DNA from: an uncultured beta proteobacterium
Lineage (GTDB): Bacteria > Pseudomonadota > Gammaproteobacteria > Burkholderiales > SG8-39
Direction of reading: 5' to 3'
NCBI GenBank assembly: GCA_902826155.1
Contig: CADEDU010000099.1
Coordinates: 1 to 22,651 of the forward strand
DNA: 22,651 nt
The notes beneath the pieces were generated by a model. That model was not told where the DNA came from, did not search any database, and saw nothing but the letters and a program-made list of their open reading frames with translations. The position numbers and the translations under genes are program-made. Positions 9,944 to 17,800 of the stretch are shown here, one piece after another. How positions within the stretch are numbered: the first letter of the stretch is position 1; each line of letters opens with the position of its first letter.

Positions 9944-10540
9944 TCAGCCCGCCGCGGTAGCCGGGAACCCCTGCACCACGCGACTATTGGCGTGCACGTG
10001 CTGGACCAGGAACTCCATCTGGTCGTTCATGATCTTGCGATTGGTGAGGATCAGGTACTCGGCCTTGTTGGGCACGTAGGGCGCATAGATCAGCTCGACG
10101 CCGGCCTCTTCCGGCGTGCGGTTGCGCTTGACCCCGTTGCAGTGCCGGCACGCCGTGACCACGTTCATCCAGGTGTCGCGGCCGCCCCGCGACAACGGTC
10201 GGATGTGGTCGCGCGTCAATCGCAGGAAACTGAACTCACCGCTGCAGTACGCACAGATGTGCCGGTCGCGCCGGAACAGCTCGCGATTGTTGAGCGGCGG
10301 CACCTGCGAGAAACCCTTCGCCGCCATGGCCTTGCCCTTGATCGCGATGATCGAGTGCGCGGTGATGCTCGAGCGCAAGCCGGTGAGCCGCGACGTGCCG
10401 CCATGAAAGGTGAACGTGTGCGTGCCCAGGGTCCAGGCAACCAGATTCTTGGCGTAGTAGAAGCACGCCTGCTGCCACGTGACCCAGCGATGGGGCACGC
10501 CGTGGGAATCCAGCGTCAGGATGAGCAGCCCATCGGCCAT
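9944..10540 (-). CDS. Stand-alone HNH endonuclease
   Basis: 198-residue protein with a zinc-ribbon HNH (beta-beta-alpha-metal) nuclease domain at about residues 90-145. The metal cysteines are C96-x2-C99 (HICAYC) and C131-x2-C134 (ACRHCN), and the catalytic pair is D111-H112 in LTRDHIRPLSRGG. The N-terminal 80 residues (HRWVTWQQACFYYAKNLVAW) and the C-terminal tail (YAPYVPNKAEYLILTNRKI) are typical of a chromosomal HNH family common in proteobacteria; its substrate is not known to me. The frame opens at 10576, but I chose the ATG at 10540 because GAGGA lies 5-6 bases before it and MADGLLILTLDSHG looks like a natural start. No methylase, terminase or intron accompanies it, so it does not look like a restriction, phage or homing gene. 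Confidence 0.9.
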   Translation of the reverse strand: MADGLLILTLDSHGVPHRWVTWQQACFYYAKNLVAWTLGTHTFTFHGGTSRLTGLRSSITAHSIIAIKGKAMAAKGFSQVPPLNNRELFRRDRHICAYCSGEFSFLRLTRDHIRPLSRGGRDTWMNVVTACRHCNGVKRNRTPEEAGVELIYAPYVPNKAEYLILTNRKIMNDQMEFLVQHVHANSRVVQGFPATAAG

Positions 10541-10621
10541 TCGCGTCCTCGATCGTCGGCGCATAAGCGCCTGCATGCAATGCCGCGCCGATTCTGCCGC
10601 AAAGCCTGTGGGCCGCCAATA

Positions 10622-10669
10622 GCATCAACCGAGGCATCAACCGAGGCATCAACCGAAGTACAAACCGAG
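10622..10669. repeat. 12-bp tandem repeat, about four copies
   Basis: GCATCAACCGAG occurs at 10622 and 10634, then as GCATCAACCGAA at 10646 and as a degenerate copy GTACAAACCGAG at 10658. There is no spacer, so this is a minisatellite-like tract, not a CRISPR. It is in the gap upstream of the HNH gene. Confidence 0.85.
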
Positions 10670-10685
10670 CTGCCGAGCTAGCCCG

Positions 10686-10707
10686 CGCCCGCCACTGTGT
10701 GCGGGCG
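10686..10707 (-). terminator. Hairpin after ybbN, possible weak terminator
   Basis: CGCCCGC and GCGGGCG form a perfect 7-bp stem with an 8-base loop, 11 bases past the ybbN stop. There is no T tract on the minus strand, so it may act only as an mRNA-end stabiliser or a factor-dependent stop. Confidence 0.35.
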
Positions 10708-10718
10708 GATACCGATCA

Positions 10719-11573
10719 TCAGTTCAATTCGGCCGCTAGCAATCGGCGATAGTGGCTGACCAGATCGGTCTGATCGGAGGCGAGATTGAACACGCGCACC
10801 ATCAGTCGGCGTGCCTCGTCGCGCTGTTCCGCGCGCGTCGCGCGGATCACGCCGAGCAATTCCTCGAGCGCGGGCTCGAAGTGCATCTCGGCGATCAGGC
10901 GTTCGGCCAGTGCAACGCGCAGTTTCGGATCGTCAGGCTCGCGCTCCAGCCGGGCGGCAAGCTCCTCGACGCTCGGCAGCTCACGCGCCTTGCGCCACGC
11001 ATCGATCTGCGTGTTCATCTTCTCGAAGCGCTCATCACGTTCACGCTCCGGTATCGGCTGCAGCACCTGTTCCGCGGCTTCGAAGTCCTGACGTGCAATC
11101 AGCAGATGCGCAAGATCAAGCCGAACCGGCACCGATCCGGCATCGAGCGCAACGGCTTCCTGCAACTTGGCCTCCGCGCCCTCGAAATCACCGGCGGCGA
11201 TCAGGTCGTGCGCGGCGGCGCGCAATTTCGCCGCGGGCGAAGGGATCACCCGCTCGAGGAATGCGCGTACGCCCGCCTCGGGTAGCGCACCGGTGAACTC
11301 GTCGAACACCTTGCCGTCGACGAACGCCTTCACATTGGGAATGCCGCGAATTCCATACTGCGCGGCTATCTCCTGGTTCTCATCGGTATTGAGTTTGGCG
11401 AGCAGAAACTTGCCGCCGTACTCGTTGGCGAGTTTCTCCAGGATCGGCTTGAGGCCGCGACAGGGTGCGCACCACGGCGCCCAGAAGTCCACCAGTACCG
11501 GCACTTTCTTCGACGCGTCGATCACGTCGCGTGCGAAGGATTCGCTGGTGGTGTCGAAGGTGTTCGGGCTCAC
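10719..11573 (-). CDS. ybbN: Thioredoxin-TPR protein, CnoX/YbbN co-chaperone family
   Basis: N-terminal thioredoxin domain (about residues 5-110 from the chosen start) followed by TPR-like helices to the end (DFEGAEAKLQEAVALD, DFEAAEQVLQPIPE, HFEPALEELLGVI). E. coli CnoX (YbbN) holds stress-damaged proteins and passes them to GroEL. This protein keeps a full redox motif, C35-A-P-C38 in FWAPWCAPCRG, whereas E. coli CnoX lacks the first cysteine, so it may have disulfide activity (inference). The start is uncertain. GTG at 11573 gives 284 residues, the E. coli length, with AAAGG 11 bases upstream. ATG at 11627 would give 302 residues but has no ribosome site. The open frame extends to 11741, but that part is repetitive and lies over the predicted promoter. 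Confidence 0.9.
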   Translation of the reverse strand: MSPNTFDTTSESFARDVIDASKKVPVLVDFWAPWCAPCRGLKPILEKLANEYGGKFLLAKLNTDENQEIAAQYGIRGIPNVKAFVDGKVFDEFTGALPEAGVRAFLERVIPSPAAKLRAAAHDLIAAGDFEGAEAKLQEAVALDAGSVPVRLDLAHLLIARQDFEAAEQVLQPIPERERDERFEKMNTQIDAWRKARELPSVEELAARLEREPDDPKLRVALAERLIAEMHFEPALEELLGVIRATRAEQRDEARRLMVRVFNLASDQTDLVSHYRRLLAAELN

Positions 11574-11644
11574 GGATGGCTGCGCCTTTGTGGGGAGAGG
11601 GGTCAGCAACGGCAACGCCGCAATCATGCCAGTGGTCGACCGGC

Positions 11645-11678
11645 GCGACTCGACCGACGCGACTCGACCGGAGCGACT
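11645..11678. repeat. Imperfect 14-bp tandem repeat in the ybbN leader
   Basis: GCGACTCGACCGAC (11645) is followed by GCGACTCGACCGGA (11659) and a partial GCGACT (11673). It lies between the candidate ybbN promoter and its start codon, so it would be in the 5' untranslated RNA. Confidence 0.6.
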
Positions 11679-11716
11679 TCTGCGAACTTGCGGGATCCGA
11701 GGCGACGCGAGCGGGG

Positions 11717-11745
11717 AATATGAGGGTCGCTCCAACGCCAATCAA
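11717..11745 (-). promoter_or_regulatory. Candidate sigma-70 promoter for ybbN
   Basis: On the minus strand TTGATT (11745-11740) and CATATT (11722-11717) are separated by exactly 17 bases; each matches 4 of 6 consensus positions. It lies just downstream of the small-RNA terminator, so ybbN would be transcribed separately, starting near 11710 with a leader of about 140 bases to the GTG start. Confidence 0.4.
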
Positions 11746-11750
11746 CCCGG

Positions 11751-11779
11751 AAAAAAGAAAAGCGGCCCGGCGGCCGCTT
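11751..11779 (-). terminator. Intrinsic terminator of the small RNA
   Basis: On the minus strand AAGCGGCC-GCCG-GGCCGCTT forms a perfect 8-bp GC-rich stem with a 4-base loop, followed directly by TTCTTTTTT. This is the clearest rho-independent terminator in the window. No protein gene ends just upstream of it; the only candidate transcript is the small RNA. Confidence 0.85.
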
Positions 11780-11825
11780 CCAAGTAACTTTCACCCCAAA
11801 GGAGGAGGAAAAAAGGCGAAAGTCA
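11751..11825 (-). ncRNA. Predicted sigma-54-dependent anti-Shine-Dalgarno small RNA
   Basis: Predicted 75-nt transcript on the minus strand from about 11825 to 11751. The first hairpin starts at the predicted first base: UGACUUUCGCC (11825-11815) pairs over 11 positions, two of them G-U, with GGUGAAAGUUA (11795-11785). It exposes a 19-nt loop, UUUUUUCCUCCUCCUUUGG. A short linker leads to the intrinsic terminator hairpin and U tract. The loop contains CCUCCUUU, matching the anti-Shine-Dalgarno end of 16S rRNA, so it could pair with ribosome binding sites of many mRNAs and block translation (inference). I recall an Rfam family called Betaproteobacteria toxic small RNA that may include such molecules, but could not check it. 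There is no open reading frame inside. The promoter, fold and terminator are read from sequence; transcription is predicted. Confidence 0.75.
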
Positions 11826-11835
11826 TCTGAGTATC

Positions 11836-11851
11836 AGCAACGCGCGTGCCA
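11836..11851 (-). promoter_or_regulatory. Sigma-54 (RpoN) promoter, -24/-12
   Basis: The minus strand reads TGGCACG-CGCG-TTGCT, an exact match to the sigma-54 core consensus TGGCACG-N4-TTGC(A/T) with correct spacing. Counting the C of TTGC as -12 puts +1 at about 11825 or 11824, exactly where the first hairpin of the small RNA begins. The -24 element is also one arm of an inverted repeat, GTGCCA-CGT-TGGCAC (11846-11860). A sigma-54 promoter needs an ATP-dependent activator; none is encoded in the window. Confidence 0.75.
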
Positions 11852-11922
11852 CGTTGGCACAACATCGGTTCTGGAATATACAAATACGTGACATTCGGCA
11901 CGAATCCGACAGACTATGAGAA

Positions 11923-12099
11923 TTTTGTCACAGAAATCGCGGACGCCGAAAGGCCGTATCCGGGGCAATGTCTTGGCCAAATCGGGGAGTAAATCAAAGA
12001 GATAGAGCCATTCTTGTTGGCAATTGGCCAGTCCAGGGAAGTGAATGTCAGCTTTTTGACGAGATCGCAACTTTATCGTCACAAATTTGTCAATTTGAC
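11923..12099. promoter_or_regulatory. Cluster of GTCA/TGAC motifs, possible upstream activator sites
   Basis: TTTTGTCACAGAAA (11923-11936), GTCA-N6-TGAC (12047-12060) and a compound site starting GTCACAAATTTGTCA and ending TTTGAC (12078-12099) share GTCA half-sites in direct and inverted order. They lie about 100-275 bases upstream of the predicted small-RNA start, the usual range for sigma-54 enhancer sites. An imperfect IHF-like match (AATCAA-N4-ATA) begins at 11992. The identity of any binding protein is unknown. Confidence 0.3.
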
Positions 12100-12389
12100 C
12101 ACTTCGTATTCGATTCAACAGACCAAGCCAGACCTGCAGGCGGCTTGTTTGATTGCCGGATCCGCTCGGATGCCTTAAGAATCTCATTAATTTTCAGCGC
12201 CTTAGATTCGCTCGTCGCGTGATGTTTGGGTTGTGGCGACATAGCCATTGGTACCCAGGCAGACACCAAAGCTCGGCGAATCTTCGACACTGGTGCGGTT
12301 CCCGCCCTTTCAGCCCCGCGGTCCTCCGCGAGAAACCAAGGGCGTTATAGAGTCGCCGTCACTTCACACCATTGCGAGATCAACAAGGC

Positions 12390-12998
12390 ATGGACCTGAT
12401 CCAGAACGTCGCACTCGGTGCCGGCTTGGCCTGGGCGAGCGGCATTCGCTTGTACGCGGTGCTGTTCCTAACCGGACTGCTGGCACGGTTCCAGGTCATC
12501 TCGCTGCCCGAAACCATGGGGTTGCTCACCCACCCGGTCGTGTTGAGCGCCTCGGGCACGATGTTCATCGCCGAATTCCTGGCCGACAAGATCCCGGCGT
12601 TCGATACGGTCTGGGACGCGATCCACACCTTCATTCGCATCCCGGCCGGCGCGCTCCTGGCCGCCGGATCACTCGGCACGATGGACCCAGCCTACGTGGC
12701 GGCGGCGGCGATCGTCGGCGGCATGATCGCCACGACCAGCCACGCCACCAAGGCCGGCAGCCGCGCGATGCTGAACACCTCGCCCGAGCCGATCTCGAAC
12801 TGGACTGCCTCGCTCGCCGAGGATGTCGCCGCGCCACTCGGCCTGGCGCTGGCGATCAAGTTCCCGCTGGTGTTTCTCGGGCTGCTCGGCGTGTTTCTGA
12901 TCGTCGCGTTCTTCTTCCTGCGGTTCCTGCTTCGCGCGGTGCGAGGACTGTTCGCCCGCGCACGCAGTCGCGCTGGACCATCTCCGTCCGCGTCGTAG
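12390..12998 (+). CDS. DUF4126 family integral membrane protein
   Basis: 202-residue hydrophobic protein and the only plus-strand gene. It begins MDLIQNVALGAGLAWASGIRL, the usual DUF4126 start, and contains the conserved EFLADKIPAFDTVWDAIHTF block and a loop with SHATKAGSRAMLNTSPEP. Several membrane segments are visible: about residues 8-35, 80-110, 105-120 and 150-190, the last ending in an Arg-rich cytoplasmic-looking tail. The function of the family is not known to me. I chose the ATG at 12390 over a TTG at 12372 because the conserved sequence starts there; the nearest purine stretch, GCGAGA, is about 10 bases upstream. It converges on recD with only 36 bases between the stop codons and no clear terminator. 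Confidence 0.9.
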   Translation: MDLIQNVALGAGLAWASGIRLYAVLFLTGLLARFQVISLPETMGLLTHPVVLSASGTMFIAEFLADKIPAFDTVWDAIHTFIRIPAGALLAAGSLGTMDPAYVAAAAIVGGMIATTSHATKAGSRAMLNTSPEPISNWTASLAEDVAAPLGLALAIKFPLVFLGLLGVFLIVAFFFLRFLLRAVRGLFARARSRAGPSPSAS

Positions 12999-13034
12999 CA
13001 ATCGCTGTAACCGCAGCACTCACGGCGACAGTCG

Positions 13035-14873
13035 TCACGCGACAGGCACGCTCCACAGCGCGTCGGCCAGACCCGACTCGCGCAGCTGGCGGACATTGAC
13101 GCCCTGCGCGAACACCGAAGCGTTGCCGAGCACCCGGACTTCCTCGCGCGCGCGGGTGACCGCTGTATAGAGCAGTTCGCGCGTGACGATCGGCGAAAGC
13201 GCCTCGGGCAGCACCAGCACCACGCGGTCGAACTCCGAGCCCTGGCTTTTGTGCACCGTGAGTGCGAGTCCGCCCTCCCTCGCCGGAAGTCGCGCCGGCG
13301 CAAAGCTGCGAAACGCGCCGTGCGCGTCGGCAAAGAACACGCGCAACGCACCCTGCGCAGCGGGATCAGGCAAGGTAATGCCGATCTCGCCGTTGAACAG
13401 CCGCAGGTTGTAATCGTTGTGCGTGATCATCACGACCCGACCCGCGAACCACTCCGATTCCGCCCGATCGCCCGCCAGCCGGCGCCGCAGCCGCGCCTCG
13501 AGCCAGCGGTTGATCGCGACCACGCCCCGCGCACCGCCACGATGGACGCACAGCACGCGAAATCGATCGAGCGCGGCGAACGCCACTGCCGGATCCGCCC
13601 CATCGGTCACCGCCGCAACGAATGGCGCCAGGCCGTCGTCGACCATGCTCACCAGCGCATCCATCGACTCGCCCAACCCAACGTGTGCCTGGTCGATCGT
13701 GCGCCTAACCTCGTCAACGTCGCCTTGCAAGGTCGCGCGGGCCAACGCGGCAACGGTACTGTCGGCCGCAAATCGATGGCTATGACTGAGAACCGCCACG
13801 CAGTCTCCGAGAGGACATGCATCGATGGACTTCACATCTTCCGTGGCAACCGCGACGCCGGTCACTGCGCGAAGCTGCGCCGCCGCTGCAGCGGAATAGC
13901 CGCGCCACGGGGCGGTCAGACTCGATAGCACCGCCCCGGCCTCGACCGAGGCAAGCTGATCCTTGTCGCCTAGCAGAATCAGTCGCGCGCTGCGAGGTGT
14001 TGCGGCCAGGAGCTTCGCCATCAGCGCCAGATCGACCATCGACACCTCGTCGATCAGCAACACATCGACCGGCAGCGGCGATTGCGCGTTGAACCGATGC
14101 ACGCCAGATCGATCGCGCGGCCCGAGCAACCGGTGAATCGTGGCGGCGCTATCGGGAATCGCGGCCGCCAGTCGCACCTCCAACTGCTCCGCCGACTGCA
14201 GTCGCTGCTTGGCCGCACGAATCGCCTGCTCCAGACGACCGGCCGCCTTGCCCGTCGGTGCGGCAAGCGCCACGCGCAATGGTCGGTCCGCGTGCATCTG
14301 CGCGAGCAAGGCCAAGATACGCGCCGCCGTTGTCGTTTTGCCCGTGCCCGGTCCGCCGGTGATGACGGTGAAGCGCCGCAGCAGAGCGAGCGCCACGGCC
14401 ACGCGCTGCTGATCGCTGCCCGCATTACGCCCCGCAGGGCCGACCCAGCGATCGAGCGCCGATGTCAGCGCGCGCGGCTCGATCGCAGCGCACGATGCGC
14501 TCGCCCGCGCGAGCACGTTCCGAGCAACGTCCTGCTCATACCGCCAGTAGCGATGCAGATAGAGGCGATCAGCCGCGTCGATGATCAGCGGCGTGTACTC
14601 GCCCGGTGCGCCAGCCACGCCACTCTCGAGCAGTTGCGCCTTCCAGCTCGCCGCATCGGGCACTTCCAGCCGCCAACTTTCGCGCACCTGGACAACGGCA
14701 CCGCCGATCGAAATGCACGCGTGGCCAGCGCTCATCGCTTCACCCGCCAGCGCTGCCGCCATCGCCACTGCACGCGGATGCGATCGGGCGAGCCGCGCCA
14801 ACCGCTCGGCCAGCTCGAAGCCGTAGCGATCGATGACACCCGCATCGAGCAGGTGCGCCGGCAGCACGCTCAT
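13035..14873 (-). CDS. recD: Exodeoxyribonuclease V subunit alpha, RecD helicase
   Basis: Superfamily 1B 5'-to-3' helicase subunit of RecBCD, which processes double-strand DNA ends. The protein has 612 residues, similar to E. coli RecD. Walker A is GGPGTGKT at 173-180; later motifs are LLIDEVSMVDLAL (II), LILLGDKDQLASVEAGAVL (III) and the C-terminal LTVHKSQGSEFDRVVLV with YTAVTRAREEVRV (motifs V and VI). The N-terminal about 110 residues (HLLDAGVIDRYGFELAERLA) are the RecB-binding part. The start ATG overlaps the recB stop as ATGA, implying coupled translation. Last gene of the recC-recB-recD operon. Confidence 0.96.
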   Translation of the reverse strand: MSVLPAHLLDAGVIDRYGFELAERLARLARSHPRAVAMAAALAGEAMSAGHACISIGGAVVQVRESWRLEVPDAASWKAQLLESGVAGAPGEYTPLIIDAADRLYLHRYWRYEQDVARNVLARASASCAAIEPRALTSALDRWVGPAGRNAGSDQQRVAVALALLRRFTVITGGPGTGKTTTAARILALLAQMHADRPLRVALAAPTGKAAGRLEQAIRAAKQRLQSAEQLEVRLAAAIPDSAATIHRLLGPRDRSGVHRFNAQSPLPVDVLLIDEVSMVDLALMAKLLAATPRSARLILLGDKDQLASVEAGAVLSSLTAPWRGYSAAAAAQLRAVTGVAVATEDVKSIDACPLGDCVAVLSHSHRFAADSTVAALARATLQGDVDEVRRTIDQAHVGLGESMDALVSMVDDGLAPFVAAVTDGADPAVAFAALDRFRVLCVHRGGARGVVAINRWLEARLRRRLAGDRAESEWFAGRVVMITHNDYNLRLFNGEIGITLPDPAAQGALRVFFADAHGAFRSFAPARLPAREGGLALTVHKSQGSEFDRVVLVLPEALSPIVTRELLYTAVTRAREEVRVLGNASVFAQGVNVRQLRESGLADALWSVPVA

Positions 14874-17800
14874 GCACCCTCCAATGCGCCGCCCACCTGC
14901 CGCAGCACCTGCATCGTCGCGATCGATGGTCGGGCGAAGTACACCCCATGACCCGCTGGCCCCGCCGCACGCATGCCGCGCACGAACACGTAGTACACGC
15001 CGTCGAAGTGCTTCAAATAGTCGTAATCGGGCAGACGCGAAGCCAGCCAGCGATCGACTGCGAGCGTGTACAGCAGGTACTGCAGATCGTAGTGCTCCGC
15101 GGCAATCGCTTCGTCGAGCGCTGTCGATCCGTAGTGGGCGAGCGACGAGCCCAACCAGTTGGACTTGTAGTCAACGATCGCGTAGCGCCCGTCGCGCTCG
15201 AAGATCAGATCGACGAACCCCTTCATGAACGCCGCCGCGCGCGACTGCATCAGTCCGGCGGTGGTAGCGGGCAGGCCGCGCTCAGCACGATGAATGCGCA
15301 CCGCCTGCTCCAGCAACGCCCACGGTCGCGCCGCGCCGCGCGCCAGCGCAAAGTGGAACTCGAGTTCGCTGAGGCGCCGGCCGGCGTCGACCTTCGCCAA
15401 AGTGAACGGGTCGTCGCGCTGCAGCGGCGCGTTGAGCGTTTGAGCGATCAGATCGACCGCCACCGGACGCCAGCGCTCGGGCAGGCCGTGCGCACTCAAC
15501 GCCAAACCGGCCCATGTCTCGAGCGTCGAACGCGCGATGCTGGCGACCGAGCCGGGATGCTGCATCACCTGCTCGAACACCGCGTGCAAGCAACTGCCCG
15601 CATTCGCGCCGCGCGGAAACGAAAAGATCGGATCGTGCTCCTCAGTCTGCTCGATCGACTCCACGTTCGTGCGCACGAACGCGTCGTGATCCGGCGCATC
15701 GAGTTCGATTCCGGCATGAAGCGCGGTGAAGCTCGCAGTCCGCCGCGGCGCGGGTACCGATGCCTCGAAGCGGGCGGCAACGCCACGCACACGCGCGAGC
15801 AGCGGGTGCACCTCAACTTCCTCCATCTGCTCGGGAAAGGTCCGTACCTCGATGCACGCCGGCGCGGATCGTGCGACATCAGCCACTTCGGCGAGTAGCG
15901 CCTCGGCTGGGAGCTGTTTCAAGCGCTTCTCCAACGCCTCGCGCGCCGCGCCCACCAACGACCCGCGCGACCCGCTCAGCGAGTCGGGCAATTCACGCGG
16001 GCCGTGCAACAGCCAAGCCAGCGCGCTCTTCGCGCCCTCTTTCGCCGCGCCCCAGACGAGCACGCAGTGATGGCGGGCACGCGTCAACGCCACATAGGCC
16101 AGCCGCAACTGCTCGGCGAAGCTCTCCTCGCTGGCGATTCCTCTGTGCTCATCGAACTGCACCGAGCCCAGATCGAGACTCGGGGTGTGCTGCGCGTCGC
16201 GTGCGTGGAAACGGAGCGGTGGCTTGCTGCTGTCCTGCTTCGCGTCCCAGAGAAACGGACAGTAGACGAGCGGAAACTCCAGCCCCTTGGCGGCGTGGAT
16301 CGTGATCACCCGCACCAGGCGCTCATCGCTCTCGAGCCGCACCTGCGCCGCCTCGTCGAACTGCGGCGGATCGGCCACCTCCCTCGCGAGGGTGCGCGCC
16401 AACCCCAGCGGATCGAGACCGCGCTCGACCGCGCTCGCGTGCAGCAACTCGGCGAGATGACGAAAGTTGGTGAGCCGGCGCTCGCCGTCGAGATACGCGA
16501 GCAATCGCGCGGGCACGTCTTCATGCTCGATGATGTCGCGCATCACGCGCACCACCCCATGCTCGCGCAACGCATCGTGCAACACGCGAAACTGCGCCAG
16601 CGTCGCCTCCCAGGCTTGCGGATCCTGGCTGAGCCGCACCAGGTCGGCCGCGGTTCGCCCGAACAACGTGGTCGTCAACGCGCCACGCACCTGACGCTCA
16701 TCACCCGGACGCGCAATCGCATGGATCACTTGCGCGAACTCGCGTGCCTCGTCGGTGGCAAACACGCTCTCCTGCCCGTACGTCACACACGCGAGCCCGT
16801 GCGCGGCCAGCGCTTCGCGCACCAGATCGGCCTCGCTGTGCTGGCGCACGATCACCGCGATATCGCCCCCATGCAACGCGCGACTCACGCCATTGACCAC
16901 CAGGTGTGCCGCGCCACGCCTGGCATCGGCCAGTATCGCGGCGATGTCCTGCGCGGTCGCCTGCGCTGCGCGCCGCCGTAGCGTGCCTTTGTCCTCGGTC
17001 TCGCCTTTACCGAACGAACCCTCCACGTACCAGATCGACAGCGGTGCGCGCGACGTCGGCAGCTCGCAGGTATCGGGGTAGTCGGCGAGCGACTGCGCAG
17101 GCGGGTAGTCGATGCCCGGAGAGGCGAACGGTGCGGCGACGCGGCCGAACAGCACGTTGAGGGCCTGCACCAGCTGCGGCGTCGATCGACGATTGACTTC
17201 CAGCGGCACGCGCAGCGACGCATCTTCACGAGCGCGCAGATAGGTGAATACGTCGGCGCCGCGAAACGCATAGATTGCCTGCTTCGGATCGCCCACCAGG
17301 AACAACGCGCAGCCCGCGCGATCGAACAGACGACGCAGGATGGCGTACTGGGTGTCGTCGGTATCCTGGAATTCGTCGATGAGCGCAGCCTGGTAGCGCT
17401 CGGCAATCGCACGCGCGAGTGAACCATCCTCGTCGCGAGCCAGCGCCCGTGCCACGCGCTGCAGCAGATCGTCGAACGACTGCACCCGCAGTTCGTGCTT
17501 GCGCTGCTCGATGACTTCGCGCGCGTACACGGCGAACTGCGTGACCATCGTGATCCAGGTGTCGTCGAGCGCGCGCTTGCACGCAGCGGAATGCGCGAGC
17601 AAGTCTTCGGCGAGCGCGAAGAAGCGATGCTCTGGGGTGGTCTTACCCTTGTTCGTCTTGTCTCGCAGCTCGGTCTGAGTGAACGATTTGAGACTCTTGG
17701 GTGCCACCCAGCTTGCCGCGGAATCTGCGAAGTAAGTATCGAGCGCGGCGCAAGCTTCGGCGATTCGATCACCACCGTAGTACGTCTTGTGCAAGCCCTC

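Larger units (their letters stand above)
11826..12389. other. AT-richer intergenic region with no protein gene
   Basis: About 560 bases between the small RNA and the DUF4126 gene. The composition drops well below the surrounding coding DNA; for example 12061-12120 has only 22 G/C in 60 bases. It holds the sigma-54 promoter and the GTCA/TGAC cluster. A CGCGG-TCCT-CCGCG hairpin lies at 12317-12330. Short open frames on both strands show no protein-like features. The promoter of the plus-strand gene must also lie here, but I see no convincing hexamer pair. Confidence 0.6.

Noticed and set aside
10622..10669. Possible CRISPR array
   Set aside because: Repeats are only 12 bases and directly adjoining, with no spacers and no cas genes.
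11544..11551. GCTGGTGG, the E. coli Chi octamer, on the plus strand
   Set aside because: A single chance-level octamer; the Chi sequence of this lineage is unknown and may differ, so no meaning can be given next to recBCD.
11798..11808. AAAGGAGGAGG on the plus strand, resembling a very strong Shine-Dalgarno
   Set aside because: No ATG, GTG or TTG with an open frame follows at a usable distance; it is the complement of the anti-Shine-Dalgarno loop of the small RNA on the other strand.
11834..12187. Minus-strand open frame of 117 codons in the intergenic region
   Set aside because: No ribosome site, no recognisable motif, and its end runs through the sigma-54 promoter; composition looks like non-coding AT-richer DNA.
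12090..12290. Minus-strand open frame of 66 codons
   Set aside because: No ribosome site or known small-protein features; kept only as a very weak possibility.
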